From positions 1 to 63,643 of the forward strand of contig JAQXIX010000005.1 of the NCBI GenBank assembly GCA_029008005.1: 63,643 nt of DNA, given 5' to 3'. The notes under the pieces were generated by a model. The model was given only the letters and a program-made list of their open reading frames with translations. It was not told where the DNA came from and did no database searches. Of this stretch, positions 26,791 through 36,462 are shown piece by piece (position 1 is the stretch's first letter; each line of letters opens with the position of its first letter). Both the position numbers and the translations under genes were made by a program. The DNA comes from Bacillota bacterium. Its GTDB lineage: Bacteria > Bacillota > Clostridia > Peptostreptococcales > Anaerovoracaceae.

Positions 26791-29700
26791 CTACTTTGTC
26801 AGTATTTCCGTAAGAGCCGCCATCAGCTCATCCATTCTTATTGGTTTGGCAATATGCCGGTTCATTCCGGCTCTGTAAGCATTTTTCTTATCTTCATCAA
26901 AAGCATTTGCGGTCATTGCCACAATGGTAACGTTCGCCTTCTCGGGATCAGAAAATTCCCTGATTGTCTGTGTGGCTTTATATCCGTCCATATTCGGCAT
27001 CTGTATGTCCATAAGAATCATGTCATAATATCCCGCTTCCGCTTTTTCCATCATATCAACGCATATTATGCCATCTTCCGCATGCTCAACGACAAAACCC
27101 GCTTCTTCAAGAATTGTAATTGCTATTTCGGCATTAAGCTCATTATCCTCGGCAAGTAATATTCTCTTTCCCTTAAACAGATTCCTGTCAAAGGCTTCAG
27201 TTCTGCCGGTGACCGTATTCTTATCCTCCTCAAGAGAAATCCTGTGAGGAATCGTCACTGTTATTTTAGTTCCTTTGCCTGCTTTACTTTCCACCTCAAT
27301 CGTTCCCTGCATAAGGTCGACAAGTTTTTTTACGATAGGCATTCCAAGACCGGTACCTTTAATCTTACTGTCTGTACTTGAACGTTCTCTCGTAAACTCT
27401 TCAAACAGATGTGGCAGGAATTCTTCCGACATGCCGATGCCCGTATCTTCAATTACTGTTCTGTATATCGCATATCCCGGTCTGTCTGACGGAATCTCCG
27501 TCAGTCTCATAGTAACTCTTCCTCCTGAAGGTGTATATTTTAGCGCATTGCTTAAAATATTAAGAAATATTTCCCGGAGTTTCGTCTCATCGCATATAAC
27601 ATTCGGATGCTCAACCTCTAAGGTTCTTGTAAACTCTATTCCCTTTTCCTTCATCTGTGCATCAAAGAGAGAGAATAGTGTTTCGATAAACGTATATGCG
27701 TTCCAGTTACTTTCGTCGATCGTAGTCTTGCCGCTTTCTATTCTTGCCATCTCAAGAACATTGTTAATAAGAGAAAGCAGGAAATCATTTGAAGTCTGTA
27801 TCTTCTTAATATATGATTTTGCCAGCTCTCTGTCATCGAGATTTCTCTCGAGCAGCTCTGTAAATCCTATGATTGCATTCATCGGAGTCCGTATGTCATG
27901 AGACATGTTAAACAGGAATGCCGATTTAGCTGCACTTGAAGCATTTGCAATTTCCAGCTGTGCCTTTGTGTCAGCTTTCTCGTGAGCCTCTGTAACATCT
28001 CGTCCGAGAATATTAATAATTTTCTCACCGTTTTCATCATATCCTGCGAACACATTAATCTCATGCCATTCTATCTTTTTATTGTCAAACACAGGGAACT
28101 CCTCTGTTCCCAGATATCCGGACTTAACATTGTGATTCCTGTAGTTCTCAATGGACAAAAGCTTTTTCCCAGCCTGAATATACTTAGTATCTACTGCTCT
28201 TAAAAACCTTCTGTACATATAATTGTATTCATCGGTTGACTTCATAGCTTCAACCGTACTATCCAGGCCTGTACCTGTAATCAATGTATATTTCCCGGTA
28301 TTGATATTTACAGTCATGTTATAACTGTAAAGCATTTTCGTAACACCTGAAAGCAGCTGGTCTCTTGCTGTAGACGCACGAAGTTCCCTTTCTTTAATTT
28401 CCTGACGTTGGTGTGCTTCCGTAATGTCGCGTCCCAGAATATTCGCGATAGGTTCTCCGTTTTCATTTGTTCCGATAAACAGATTTACTTCATGCCACTC
28501 ATTTGTTTCGCCCATAATCATCCGGTATGATACAGTACCGATGTAGCCCGGTTCCTTCATTTTATTTTTCAGTGTCTGAATGCCCATGAGACTTTCAAAA
28601 GCTTCTTTGTCTTCTTCTGCCACAAGGTTTATCAGCATGGCATGAATAAGGACATAGTCATCACTTTGCTGCATAAACTCCAGCACATTATCCATTCCTG
28701 TGCCTGTGATTAAGGTATATTTCCATGTCTCGAGATTTACAGTCAGATTGTAACTGTAGAGCATTTTCGTAACACCTGAAAGCAGCTGGTCACGAGCCAT
28801 GGCTGCTCTCTGCTGTATTTCACGCTGCTCCTGTCGTTTATGAACATCTGTAATATCTCTGCCGAGGATGTTGGCAACAGGATCACCCTTCTCATCTACG
28901 CTGATGAAAACATTTACCTCATGCCATTCCTCTCCCTCATCTGAGAAAGCTCCGTACTCGAGACTGCCAATGAATCCGTTGGCATTTGTCCTCGCTCTGA
29001 GCGAATCCAGACTTGTAAGTGCTGCAAACTGCGATATATAATCAGGATTCAGATATGATAACTTCCTGTTGTATGCCGCTTCATAATCATCTGTCGACTT
29101 GAATATCTCCACGAATTTAGACATACCTGTTCCGATAATCATACCGTACTTGCCTGTTCTCAGGTTAAGTGTCAAGTTATAGCTGTAAAGCATTTTTGTC
29201 AGCTCGGACAGTATCTGGTTTTTAGCGGCTACAGCGCGAAGCTCGTTCTCACTTTTTTTCTGTGCATTATGCGCCTCAGTTATGTCGCGACCGAGAATGT
29301 TGGCTACTCGTCTGCCGTCCTCTTCAGTATCGACAAATACATTTATTTCATGCCATTCGTATTCAGTATCTCCGGGGTAAAGTACGGGATATTCATAAGT
29401 CCCTCTGAAACCGTTTTCCTGTGAGCCGCCGCTTGCACTGCTGAAATCCAAAAGCTCCCTGAAGTGTTTAATATATGCCGGATGAATTATTGTATCGTGG
29501 AATTCGTCCAGTTCTCTCTGATAATTGAATTTCTTGTATTCTTCAACTGTGCGCTCCATACCTGTACCGGTAATAAGAGAATAGCCTTCTGTCTCCAGAT
29601 CTATCGTCAGATTGTAACTGTACATAATCTGAGTCAGCTGGGACAGAACTCTGTCCTTTCTCGATGAACTCTTTCTGAGTTCTTTTCCGGCCTTCCAGAT

Positions 29701-30195
29701 AGAATAGTTCTTATCTATGAAGAAACTCATCATTTCCTTCAGCAGTTCATAAGATCCGAACATTTCTTTTTCGGTTTTCCTGTGAACTCTTGAAAGAACA
29801 TCTTTCACTTTTTCTTCTTCGATTCCCAGTTCAGTTGTTTTCGCTATTATTTCTTCATCTGTCTGATCTTCCGACAAAGCCTGTCCTGCCAAAACCCGTC
29901 CCAGAATCTGTCCGTCCGGCAAAACAATAGGAACCGAAAAATCACAAAAACCGATAGGACATACATATATGCCCTCACGATATGTTTTCCAGACTGAAGT
30001 GCAGTATTCGTTTCCCTTACTGTTATCGTGAATCATCTGGCAGAACTCCGTCATACCGAAGGATTCGGAAGTCCTGTTACCGTCGTTGTCGACAATAACG
30101 GCATACATGCCGCTGCTCCTGGACCAGTTGTCAATCAGTCTGTACAGCTGATCCATATCGCAGAATTCCTGCAAGCTCAAATTAATATTTTCCAA
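26791..30195 (-). CDS. PocR-domain hybrid histidine kinase with four tandem PAS-like modules
   Basis: Cytoplasmic protein of 1134 residues with no membrane segment. A PocR sensory domain (about 5-175) has the Cys-bearing signature YCTSVWKTYREG...VCPIGFCD; PocR domains are thought to bind small organic ligands such as diols. Four copies of a module of about 143 residues follow, starting near residues 186, 331, 475 and 618. Each has the pattern LYSYNLT-NL-T-KY-LITGTGM, then WHE(V/I)NVF and NILGRDIT-AH. HisKA ([13 protein letters not shown]), HATPase_c (DTGIGMSEEFL, GTGLGMPIVK) and one receiver (LLAEDNELN, ILMDIQMP) complete it. The TTG start at 30195 has a strong AAAGGAG 7 bases upstream. It lies 12 bases after the broken kinase and 10 before the next. 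Confidence 0.9.
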   Translation of the reverse strand: MENINLSLQEFCDMDQLYRLIDNWSRSSGMYAVIVDNDGNRTSESFGMTEFCQMIHDNSKGNEYCTSVWKTYREGIYVCPIGFCDFSVPIVLPDGQILGRVLAGQALSEDQTDEEIIAKTTELGIEEEKVKDVLSRVHRKTEKEMFGSYELLKEMMSFFIDKNYSIWKAGKELRKSSSRKDRVLSQLTQIMYSYNLTIDLETEGYSLITGTGMERTVEEYKKFNYQRELDEFHDTIIHPAYIKHFRELLDFSSASGGSQENGFRGTYEYPVLYPGDTEYEWHEINVFVDTEEDGRRVANILGRDITEAHNAQKKSENELRAVAAKNQILSELTKMLYSYNLTLNLRTGKYGMIIGTGMSKFVEIFKSTDDYEAAYNRKLSYLNPDYISQFAALTSLDSLRARTNANGFIGSLEYGAFSDEGEEWHEVNVFISVDEKGDPVANILGRDITDVHKRQEQREIQQRAAMARDQLLSGVTKMLYSYNLTVNLETWKYTLITGTGMDNVLEFMQQSDDYVLIHAMLINLVAEEDKEAFESLMGIQTLKNKMKEPGYIGTVSYRMIMGETNEWHEVNLFIGTNENGEPIANILGRDITEAHQRQEIKERELRASTARDQLLSGVTKMLYSYNMTVNINTGKYTLITGTGLDSTVEAMKSTDEYNYMYRRFLRAVDTKYIQAGKKLLSIENYRNHNVKSGYLGTEEFPVFDNKKIEWHEINVFAGYDENGEKIINILGRDVTEAHEKADTKAQLEIANASSAAKSAFLFNMSHDIRTPMNAIIGFTELLERNLDDRELAKSYIKKIQTSNDFLLSLINNVLEMARIESGKTTIDESNWNAYTFIETLFSLFDAQMKEKGIEFTRTLEVEHPNVICDETKLREIFLNILSNALKYTPSGGRVTMRLTEIPSDRPGYAIYRTVIEDTGIGMSEEFLPHLFEEFTRERSSTDSKIKGTGLGMPIVKKLVDLMQGTIEVESKAGKGTKITVTIPHRISLEEDKNTVTGRTEAFDRNLFKGKRILLAEDNELNAEIAITILEEAGFVVEHAEDGIICVDMMEKAEAGYYDMILMDIQMPNMDGYKATQTIREFSDPEKANVTIVAMTANAFDEDKKNAYRAGMNRHIAKPIRMDELMAALTEILTK

Positions 30196-30207
30196 TATTC
30201 TTCTCCT

Positions 30208-31386
30208 TTAGCTGAGCCAACTGTTCAGTGTCTTTATTAAAACCTTAAGTTCCAGCGGTTTCGCTATGTGTTCATTCATCCCCACTGTTTTGGCTGCCTG
30301 AACATCTTCTGCAAAGGCATTTGCCGTCATGGCAATAATAGGCACTTTCGCGCAATACCCCCGATTCATGGCACGAATAGCCCTTACTGCATCATAGCCG
30401 TTCATTTTAGGCATCTGAATGTCCATAAAGACGAGATCGTAATATCCATCCTCACTCGATGCAATTCTGTCAACGGCTTCCGCTCCGTTCCATACATGAT
30501 CTACCGTTATTCCTGTTATTTTCAGTATTTCCTTTGTTATTTCCGCATTCAGCTCATTATCTTCCGCCAGGAGAACCCGGTAGTCCGAGAAGTCCAGTGT
30601 ATTCAGCGACTCAATCGGAGCCGAATCAACCTCTTCGCTGTCTTTGTTCAAAAGCCTTTCAAAAGTTTTTTCGAGTCTTGACCGGAAAAGAGGCTTGCTG
30701 ATAAATGCATTTGCACCGGCATTTCTGGCTTCCTGCTCAATATCTGACCAGTCATAGGCTGAAATTATGATAATAGGCACATCATTGCCAACCGCTCTTC
30801 GAATAGCTTTTGTTGTCGCAATGCCGTCCATATCAGGCATCTTCCAGTCAATTATGCAGGCGAAATAATCTTCATTGCGTTCATGACGGGAGATCGTTTT
30901 TTTCACGGCATCATATCCGTTTGTTACGCCTTCGGCATTCATCCCGAGATCACACAACATGCATACACATGACTCGAGACTCAAATGGTCATCATCTGCT
31001 ACAAGAACATTAAGATCAACGTATTCCCTGTAATCCTGAGAAGCTTCCTCCTGCAGTTTCAGATAAATCGTGACTGTTATGCGGGAGCCTATCCCCTGTA
31101 CACTCTCTACATTGATGTCTCCTCCCATCATCCTTACGATGTTCTGGCTTATGGTCATTCCCAGACCTGTTCCCTGAATCTTCTTCATGCCTTCATTCTG
31201 TTCTCTGGCAAAAGGCTCGAAGATGTTTTCTATAAACTCCGGACTCATTCCCATTCCGTTATCTTCAAAGACAAATTCGAAACATCCTACTTTTGGCTGA
31301 CTGCATTCTCTTTCGGATATGGTCAGGCGGATTTTTCCTCCGTCAGGTGTGTATTTAACCGCATTGCCCATTAAGTTTGTAAACAC
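30208..31386 (-). CDS. C-terminal part of a hybrid kinase split by an in-frame amber codon
   Basis: 392 residues in the same frame as the upstream 889-residue part, separated only by TAG (31390-31392) and AAG. It starts inside the HATPase N-box (VFTNLMGNAVKYTPDGG), so alone it lacks the beginning of the ATP-binding domain and the phospho-accepting His. The rest of HATPase_c (DNGMGMS, GTGLGM) and two receivers follow: LVADDDHLS with Asp in IIDWKMPDMDG, and LLAEDNELN with Asp in VFMDIQMPKMNG. The apparent GTG start has no proper ribosome binding site. It is either a pseudogene remnant, a product of read-through, or a double-receiver protein made by reinitiation. Confidence 0.8.
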   Translation of the reverse strand: MFTNLMGNAVKYTPDGGKIRLTISERECSQPKVGCFEFVFEDNGMGMSPEFIENIFEPFAREQNEGMKKIQGTGLGMTISQNIVRMMGGDINVESVQGIGSRITVTIYLKLQEEASQDYREYVDLNVLVADDDHLSLESCVCMLCDLGMNAEGVTNGYDAVKKTISRHERNEDYFACIIDWKMPDMDGIATTKAIRRAVGNDVPIIIISAYDWSDIEQEARNAGANAFISKPLFRSRLEKTFERLLNKDSEEVDSAPIESLNTLDFSDYRVLLAEDNELNAEITKEILKITGITVDHVWNGAEAVDRIASSEDGYYDLVFMDIQMPKMNGYDAVRAIRAMNRGYCAKVPIIAMTANAFAEDVQAAKTVGMNEHIAKPLELKVLIKTLNSWLS

Positions 31387-31389
31387 CTT

Positions 31390-34059
31390 CTAGATACGAA
31401 GGCTGTCTCCGATTACGGCCTCATGGGTCACTCCGGAAATATTTACCGAAAGCTCGTGATTATGCTCCGCAATCTGCGAACTCGTCATAGTGAGCAGATT
31501 ATCAATCAATTCTGAAAGATTAAATTCCTCTTCTATAAGCTCAACCTTTCCTGACTCTATTTTACTCATATCAAGCACTTCATTAATAAGGCTCAGCAAG
31601 TGCCTGCTGGCTTGCGTGATTTTTTTCAGACTGTCCTGAACACGCTCCCTGTCGTCAATATGAGCTGCTGCGATAGCCGTCATTCCGATTATTCCGTTCA
31701 TCGGTGTTCGGATATCGTGAGACATGTTTGACAGAAATTCCGTCTTTGCCTTACTGGCGCTTTCCGCTGCATCATACGCAGCCTGGAGGGCCATTTCCTG
31801 CTGACGTTCCTTCCTGATTATATCATCGATATCCCTTGTTCCTATTACGACAACGTTATTTCCGTTCGATTCGTGAACGTAAGCCACTCTCACCTGGATA
31901 TAGTGATACTCTCCGTCTATGAGAACTTCAACATTTACCGAATAATCCTCGTGTCTTGAACGTATATACTCCAGGGACATTTTCTCGCGATACTCTTCGC
32001 GACTGCCTTCCGAAACCTTCTCCCGGGCATATTCCTCCATAACATCCGACCATTTATTCTCATTGCGTGAGAGAAATTCATCCATAGTTGAAGCGTGTCT
32101 GTTTTCCGTCCGGAAGAACTGAACATTGTCATTTTCGGGATTTACAAGAAGAACGGAAAAATACTCGGATCCAAGGCCTTCGATAATCTCGTGCTGAATT
32201 TCCATGTCTCTTGTCTGCTTAAGCTGTCTCCTCGCTTCTTCGTCAACATCACGCATTCCCAGAATGAAGGTTACCTTCCCATCTTTATCGACAGTCTTAA
32301 CTGTGTTCATTTCAAAGTATGAAATAACCTCGTTCATGTTACGTCTGTACCCGAGTTTATACACGCCTATATCCGGTACTTTTTCCATCAGAACCGAGAG
32401 ACCCGTTGACTGTCTGATTCTTTCCCGGTCCTCCGGAACGATAAATTTATCAATGTATATAGAGAGAATCTTTTCGTAATCACCGAGTTCCATTAACTTA
32501 CCAAGCATTTCCGGATTCATTCCAATGCCGTCCGTACGGTAGAGTGTCATGGCTCCCGTCTGTGCATCGATTTTAAAAAGGCTGCAGTATTCCTGACTCA
32601 GTGCATCTGAAACAACAGATTCTTCTTTTAGAGCTCTATATACTTTTTCCAGCTCCGCAAGAGCAGTTTCTACCTTTTTCTGTGCCGCCAGCTCTTTTTT
32701 CTTTTCTTCATCTATGTTTTTGAAACCGATAATAAAAATATCGCTGTCAGGATTTTGCTTTATCAACTGACACTGGTAATACTCAACAATTCCTTCCCTG
32801 TCAACCCGATAGTTAAAGTAGTAGTCTATTCTGTCTTTCAGGAGACTGTTTGCCTTTGCCGCTTCCCTCACGCAGTCAAAAAGCTCGCGGTCTTCCTCCA
32901 GAACATCATTTTCAATGTACGTTTTTATATTATCTTCATAATTTCCCGAAGCAAATTTCTGCCCGTACCTTTCGGTCATAGACGCGCCCATATTGTAGCA
33001 GACAGCTTCATGTGTTTTTATGTTTACGGAGTATACATTGGCATATGTAAGAGACAGAGCCCTGATAAGGCTGTCTTGTGCATCTATTTCTTCTTTCTGA
33101 GCCAGAAGTGTTGTCAGGCTCTCATTAGTTTCGTGAAGTTCTCTGTTGTAATCCAGTTCTCCCGATCTGGCTGCATTTACCGATTGAGTTGTAAACAGAA
33201 CGCATGTCAGCCTTCCGTCTTCTCCTCTTTCGCTTTCAATAAAAGAACACTGTCTCCAGATTACGGAGTTTTCTTCTTCCTTAAATAGAGAACTCTGATA
33301 CTGTTCATATATAATCCGTGTATTCTTATCCATTCGTTCGTCAAGTGTTGACAGCTTAACGAACTCCAGCAAAGCCTCAGTATATTCGGGCAGAACCATT
33401 TCGCGACAGAAATAATCAAGTCTTTCCTGAGCATCACCTGTCACACCTATATGTTCGTTGACTTCATCGACCGATGTTATCTCCGTAAACTGCCCCGTTA
33501 CCAGATCGATGTAATACACTGAAGTATATATAGAACTCAGGGAACTGATTATCCTGATTCTGTCAGGTATCAGACCGCTGCTTTCCTTATCGCCTTCTGA
33601 TGATTGTATTTCTCTGTAACATGCCGAAGCCATTACGGAAAGAACCATCATGTCATCTGTATTCTTCTTAGGATTATCCAACCCCAGAAATCCGGTTATT
33701 TCTCCATCTGTCGTCAGCGGAGCCGCAACAGCGGATCCGGTTCCCGGAACTGAAGGTAAAAACAGTCCCCCCTGCTTTTCAAATAAATCAAGCAAAGGCT
33801 TCAGTTCATTCAGCGATATACTCTGCCGACACCCCATTCCGGAGACGGTGCCTTCGCTGCACCACTCCCATGTATTGTTGAAGCATGCATTTCCCTTGTC
33901 TTTCTCAAAAATGTATGCTCTATCCGCATCATAGTATTGTCCCAAATCCCCCAGAATCTGTTTTACTGCCTGTCCTTTATTTTGTATGAGAAGACAATTA
34001 TTCATCATGTCCTTTATTGCCTTTTCCTGCATGGACATCCTGCATCTTTGTTCATTCAT
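31390..34059 (-). CDS. N-terminal part of a GAF/PAS hybrid kinase, interrupted by amber stop
   Basis: 889 residues. A GAF domain (about 15-150) is followed by four PAS-like stretches, the later three ending in the [16 protein letters not shown] and GTRDIDD patterns. HisKA comes next with the phospho-accepting His in [12 protein letters not shown], and then the first third of HATPase_c. The frame stops at TAG (31390-31392) in the N-box GDSLRI-stop-KVFTNLM, where relatives have Gln; a single C-to-T change of CAG would explain it. The downstream frame continues without a shift. No membrane helices. AGAGG precedes the ATG at 34059. TAG is used as a normal stop by terC, by the PocR kinase and by the ACT gene here, so recoding is not indicated. 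Confidence 0.82.
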   Translation of the reverse strand: MNEQRCRMSMQEKAIKDMMNNCLLIQNKGQAVKQILGDLGQYYDADRAYIFEKDKGNACFNNTWEWCSEGTVSGMGCRQSISLNELKPLLDLFEKQGGLFLPSVPGTGSAVAAPLTTDGEITGFLGLDNPKKNTDDMMVLSVMASACYREIQSSEGDKESSGLIPDRIRIISSLSSIYTSVYYIDLVTGQFTEITSVDEVNEHIGVTGDAQERLDYFCREMVLPEYTEALLEFVKLSTLDERMDKNTRIIYEQYQSSLFKEEENSVIWRQCSFIESERGEDGRLTCVLFTTQSVNAARSGELDYNRELHETNESLTTLLAQKEEIDAQDSLIRALSLTYANVYSVNIKTHEAVCYNMGASMTERYGQKFASGNYEDNIKTYIENDVLEEDRELFDCVREAAKANSLLKDRIDYYFNYRVDREGIVEYYQCQLIKQNPDSDIFIIGFKNIDEEKKKELAAQKKVETALAELEKVYRALKEESVVSDALSQEYCSLFKIDAQTGAMTLYRTDGIGMNPEMLGKLMELGDYEKILSIYIDKFIVPEDRERIRQSTGLSVLMEKVPDIGVYKLGYRRNMNEVISYFEMNTVKTVDKDGKVTFILGMRDVDEEARRQLKQTRDMEIQHEIIEGLGSEYFSVLLVNPENDNVQFFRTENRHASTMDEFLSRNENKWSDVMEEYAREKVSEGSREEYREKMSLEYIRSRHEDYSVNVEVLIDGEYHYIQVRVAYVHESNGNNVVVIGTRDIDDIIRKERQQEMALQAAYDAAESASKAKTEFLSNMSHDIRTPMNGIIGMTAIAAAHIDDRERVQDSLKKITQASRHLLSLINEVLDMSKIESGKVELIEEEFNLSELIDNLLTMTSSQIAEHNHELSVNISGVTHEAVIGDSLRI

Positions 34060-34105
34060 ACTCCACCTCTGAGTTATTATAATTCACTTTATTATATCAT
34101 TATGA

Positions 34106-34136
34106 GAAAAAAAATTCGAGGTATACACCCCGAATT
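34106..34136 (-). terminator. Terminator of the manganese/lgt operon
   Basis: Arms AATTCGGGG and CCTCGAATT (one G-T wobble) with a 6-base loop, followed on the minus strand by eight T. It lies 11 bases after the lgt stop and separates this operon from the kinase cluster. Confidence 0.88.
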
Positions 34137-34146
34137 AAAAAAATAT

Positions 34147-34881
34147 TTACCTGCGTTTACTTTTAATTATGTAGCAGACAGTACAGACAACAATTATTAC
34201 GATACTTATTACCTGTGCCTGCTTAAAAAGTCCTATCATAAGCGAATCAGTACGCAGAGCTTCAACAAAGAACCGCTCTGCCGAATAGAGAATTCCATAC
34301 AAAAATGCAGTCTGCCCCTCAAATCTACGCCTGTTGTCTATAAATATCAGGAACACAAAAAGGCAAAAGCACCAGATTGATTCATAAAGAAATGTCGGAT
34401 GATAGGATATGCCGTTTACTGTCACTGCCCAAGGCAAATCGGTCGGGCCTCCGTGAGCTTCCGAATTAAAATAGTTTCCCCACCTGCCTATAGCCTGTGC
34501 CAGTGCAACGGCCGGCAAACTAAGATCCATTACATTAAGGGGTCTCAGCTTCCATATCAGACAAAGCAAAGCAGCCGTTCCGAACCCGAGAATCAGACCG
34601 CCGTGAATCGCCAGCCCTCCCCCTCTGATATTTATTATCCTGAAAAAATCACCTGCATAATAATCCCATTTAAAAATAACATAATAAAGACGCGCACCTA
34701 TGATACCTGCCGGAATACTGATCATTACAAGATTCATAACCTGTTCCGCCGTCATATCATGCTGCTTCGCTCTGATACAGGCAACCGATACGGCTGCAAC
34801 CATTCCTGCAGTAACAAAAATGGCATACCACATTATTTCTATTCCGAAAACTTCAAAAGCTACCGGTTCAGGTACAGGCAT
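34147..34881 (-). CDS. lgt: Prolipoprotein diacylglyceryl transferase
   Basis: Polytopic membrane enzyme, 244 residues with about seven helices, that transfers diacylglycerol from phosphatidylglycerol to the lipobox Cys of prolipoproteins. The Lgt signature region is visible in LPAVALAQAIGRWGNYFNSEAHGG-like sequence (about 124-147), with the catalytic RWGNYFN core and the upstream GGLAIHGG motif. GAGGAG precedes the ATG. It is the last gene of the operon led by the manganese riboswitch, 11 bases after the EamA permease gene; this linkage is not an obvious functional one. Confidence 0.95.
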   Translation of the reverse strand: MPVPEPVAFEVFGIEIMWYAIFVTAGMVAAVSVACIRAKQHDMTAEQVMNLVMISIPAGIIGARLYYVIFKWDYYAGDFFRIINIRGGGLAIHGGLILGFGTAALLCLIWKLRPLNVMDLSLPAVALAQAIGRWGNYFNSEAHGGPTDLPWAVTVNGISYHPTFLYESIWCFCLFVFLIFIDNRRRFEGQTAFLYGILYSAERFFVEALRTDSLMIGLFKQAQVISIVIIVVCTVCYIIKSKRR

Positions 34882-34892
34882 CTGTCTCTCCT

Positions 34893-35858
34893 CTAATCAT
34901 TCATTTTATCCATAAGAGTTTTTCCGGCATTTTCAGACTTTGACGGTGCAACGGAAAGACCGATAACACCCATAAGAATTATCGCTCCGCACACGTAATG
35001 ATACCATACGAGGGGTTCTCCCAGAAGCAAAGCTCCGGCTATTATCGAAACCAGCGTCGATGCACTGTTAAATACCGTACACTGGATTATTTCCATGTTG
35101 GCAAGCATAAGTGCCATAAACTGCGCCGAAAGGAGTATGCAGAAAATACCCAGGAAAAGCACCCAGATTACAAACTCTGCATGGAACAAAGGCTCGATAA
35201 GAGGTCTGACAGTTCCGGAAGCGATTGCTCTTATTACAGCTGCTCCCACGAATATAGCAGTTCCTCCCACCGAAATTGTATATGTTATTTCAATAGGCGC
35301 GAATACGCCTCTCACATATCTGGCCGCCACATTCTGGAATGCCATAAACAAGCTGGCGATTGTCATCATAACAATTCCCGTAATATTAAGATCAATATCT
35401 GTGGCATTAAGTATAATCAGCACAATCAGAGCAAATACGGTCATAATTACAAATACTGTCTGAAGAGCTGTTGCCTTTTCTCCCAGAATAATTCTGCCTA
35501 TTATCTGTGCGAAAATCGGAACCATTGCGAATACAATAGCACCTTCTATCGATGTTGCGAAAAACATTGCAAGAACCTGCAAAACCATAAACAGAATATA
35601 GAACATTGCCGTTACATACAGCATCTTCTTGGGGCGTCCCGGTTTACTTTCCGGGTATCTGCCCATGGATTTAGCTACAGCAACCCAGATTAAGACACCG
35701 ATTAATGCAGAAATATATCTGTACGAAAGAATTGTCAGCGTGTCTGCATAAGGCACACACATCTTAATTCCATAGAAAGAAAAACCAATAGAGAGGGTAA
35801 ACAATACCGCAGCAGAATACAGTTTACCCTTTGAAATGCCGGAGTTCTCAGTTGTCAT
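34893..35858 (-). CDS. EamA/DMT-family membrane transporter
   Basis: 321 residues with about ten membrane helices in two repeated EamA halves (about 12-150 and 170-305), the drug/metabolite transporter fold. The substrate cannot be read from the sequence. GAGGTG lies 8 bases before the ATG. It is downstream of two manganese exporter genes in one operon, so control by manganese is likely, but transport of manganese by this protein is only a guess. Confidence 0.85.
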   Translation of the reverse strand: MTTENSGISKGKLYSAAVLFTLSIGFSFYGIKMCVPYADTLTILSYRYISALIGVLIWVAVAKSMGRYPESKPGRPKKMLYVTAMFYILFMVLQVLAMFFATSIEGAIVFAMVPIFAQIIGRIILGEKATALQTVFVIMTVFALIVLIILNATDIDLNITGIVMMTIASLFMAFQNVAARYVRGVFAPIEITYTISVGGTAIFVGAAVIRAIASGTVRPLIEPLFHAEFVIWVLFLGIFCILLSAQFMALMLANMEIIQCTVFNSASTLVSIIAGALLLGEPLVWYHYVCGAIILMGVIGLSVAPSKSENAGKTLMDKMND

Positions 35859-35871
35859 TTGTTTTCACCTC

Positions 35872-36462
35872 TTACATAAAGCTTTTAATAAATATTTCCA
35901 GTCCAATGAAAATGAGAATGCATCCGCCGAAAATCTCTGCTTTTCCCGCCAGTTTAACACCGAAACGACGGCCGAGCAAAATCCCGGCAATGCATATAAC
36001 ATAAGTCACTGCGGCAATAATTATAGCACAAATAAGAGCCATTATCCAACCATATCCGGCAATAGTAAATCCTACGGACAATGCATCTATTGAAGTGGCA
36101 ATGCCCTGAAGAAAAAGCATTTTACCGGAAACACATGATTCGGTACTTTCTCCGTCATCGTCCTTTCCGGTAACGCTTTCGTATATCATCCTGCCTCCCA
36201 GATAAAGAAGCAGTACAAGTGCTATCCACGGTATTGCTTTTTCAAAAGCCTGAAACCACTTAACAATAGTGTGAATACAAAGCCAGCCTATCATCGGCAT
36301 CGCTGCCTGAAAAAAAGCAAAAACTCCTGCCATCAGATTCATTCTGCTTCTGGGCATATCAGGTTCAGACAATCCGTTGGCAAGAGATACACTGAATGCG
36401 TCCATGGCAAGTCCCACTCCAAGAAGTGCACTATTCAGAAAAAACACGACACTCCATTCCAC
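35872..36462 (-). CDS. mntP: Manganese efflux pump MntP
   Basis: Six-helix membrane protein of 196 residues. The two half-repeats carry the conserved acidic motifs AMDAFSVSLANGL (about 20-32) and GIATSIDALSVGF (about 118-130), which form the metal path in MntP. It starts at GTG (36462), overlapping the terC TAG by one base, with GGAGG 10 bases upstream, so translation is coupled to terC. It exports excess Mn2+ (family role), which fits the riboswitch in front of the operon. Confidence 0.93.
   Translation of the reverse strand: MEWSVVFFLNSALLGVGLAMDAFSVSLANGLSEPDMPRSRMNLMAGVFAFFQAAMPMIGWLCIHTIVKWFQAFEKAIPWIALVLLLYLGGRMIYESVTGKDDDGESTESCVSGKMLFLQGIATSIDALSVGFTIAGYGWIMALICAIIIAAVTYVICIAGILLGRRFGVKLAGKAEIFGGCILIFIGLEIFIKSFM

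Noticed and set aside
31390-31392. Amber codon as a recoded amino acid (for example pyrrolysine)
   Set aside because: TAG ends several other genes here (terC, the PocR kinase, the ACT gene), and the position is Gln in relatives, so a simple nonsense change is likelier.
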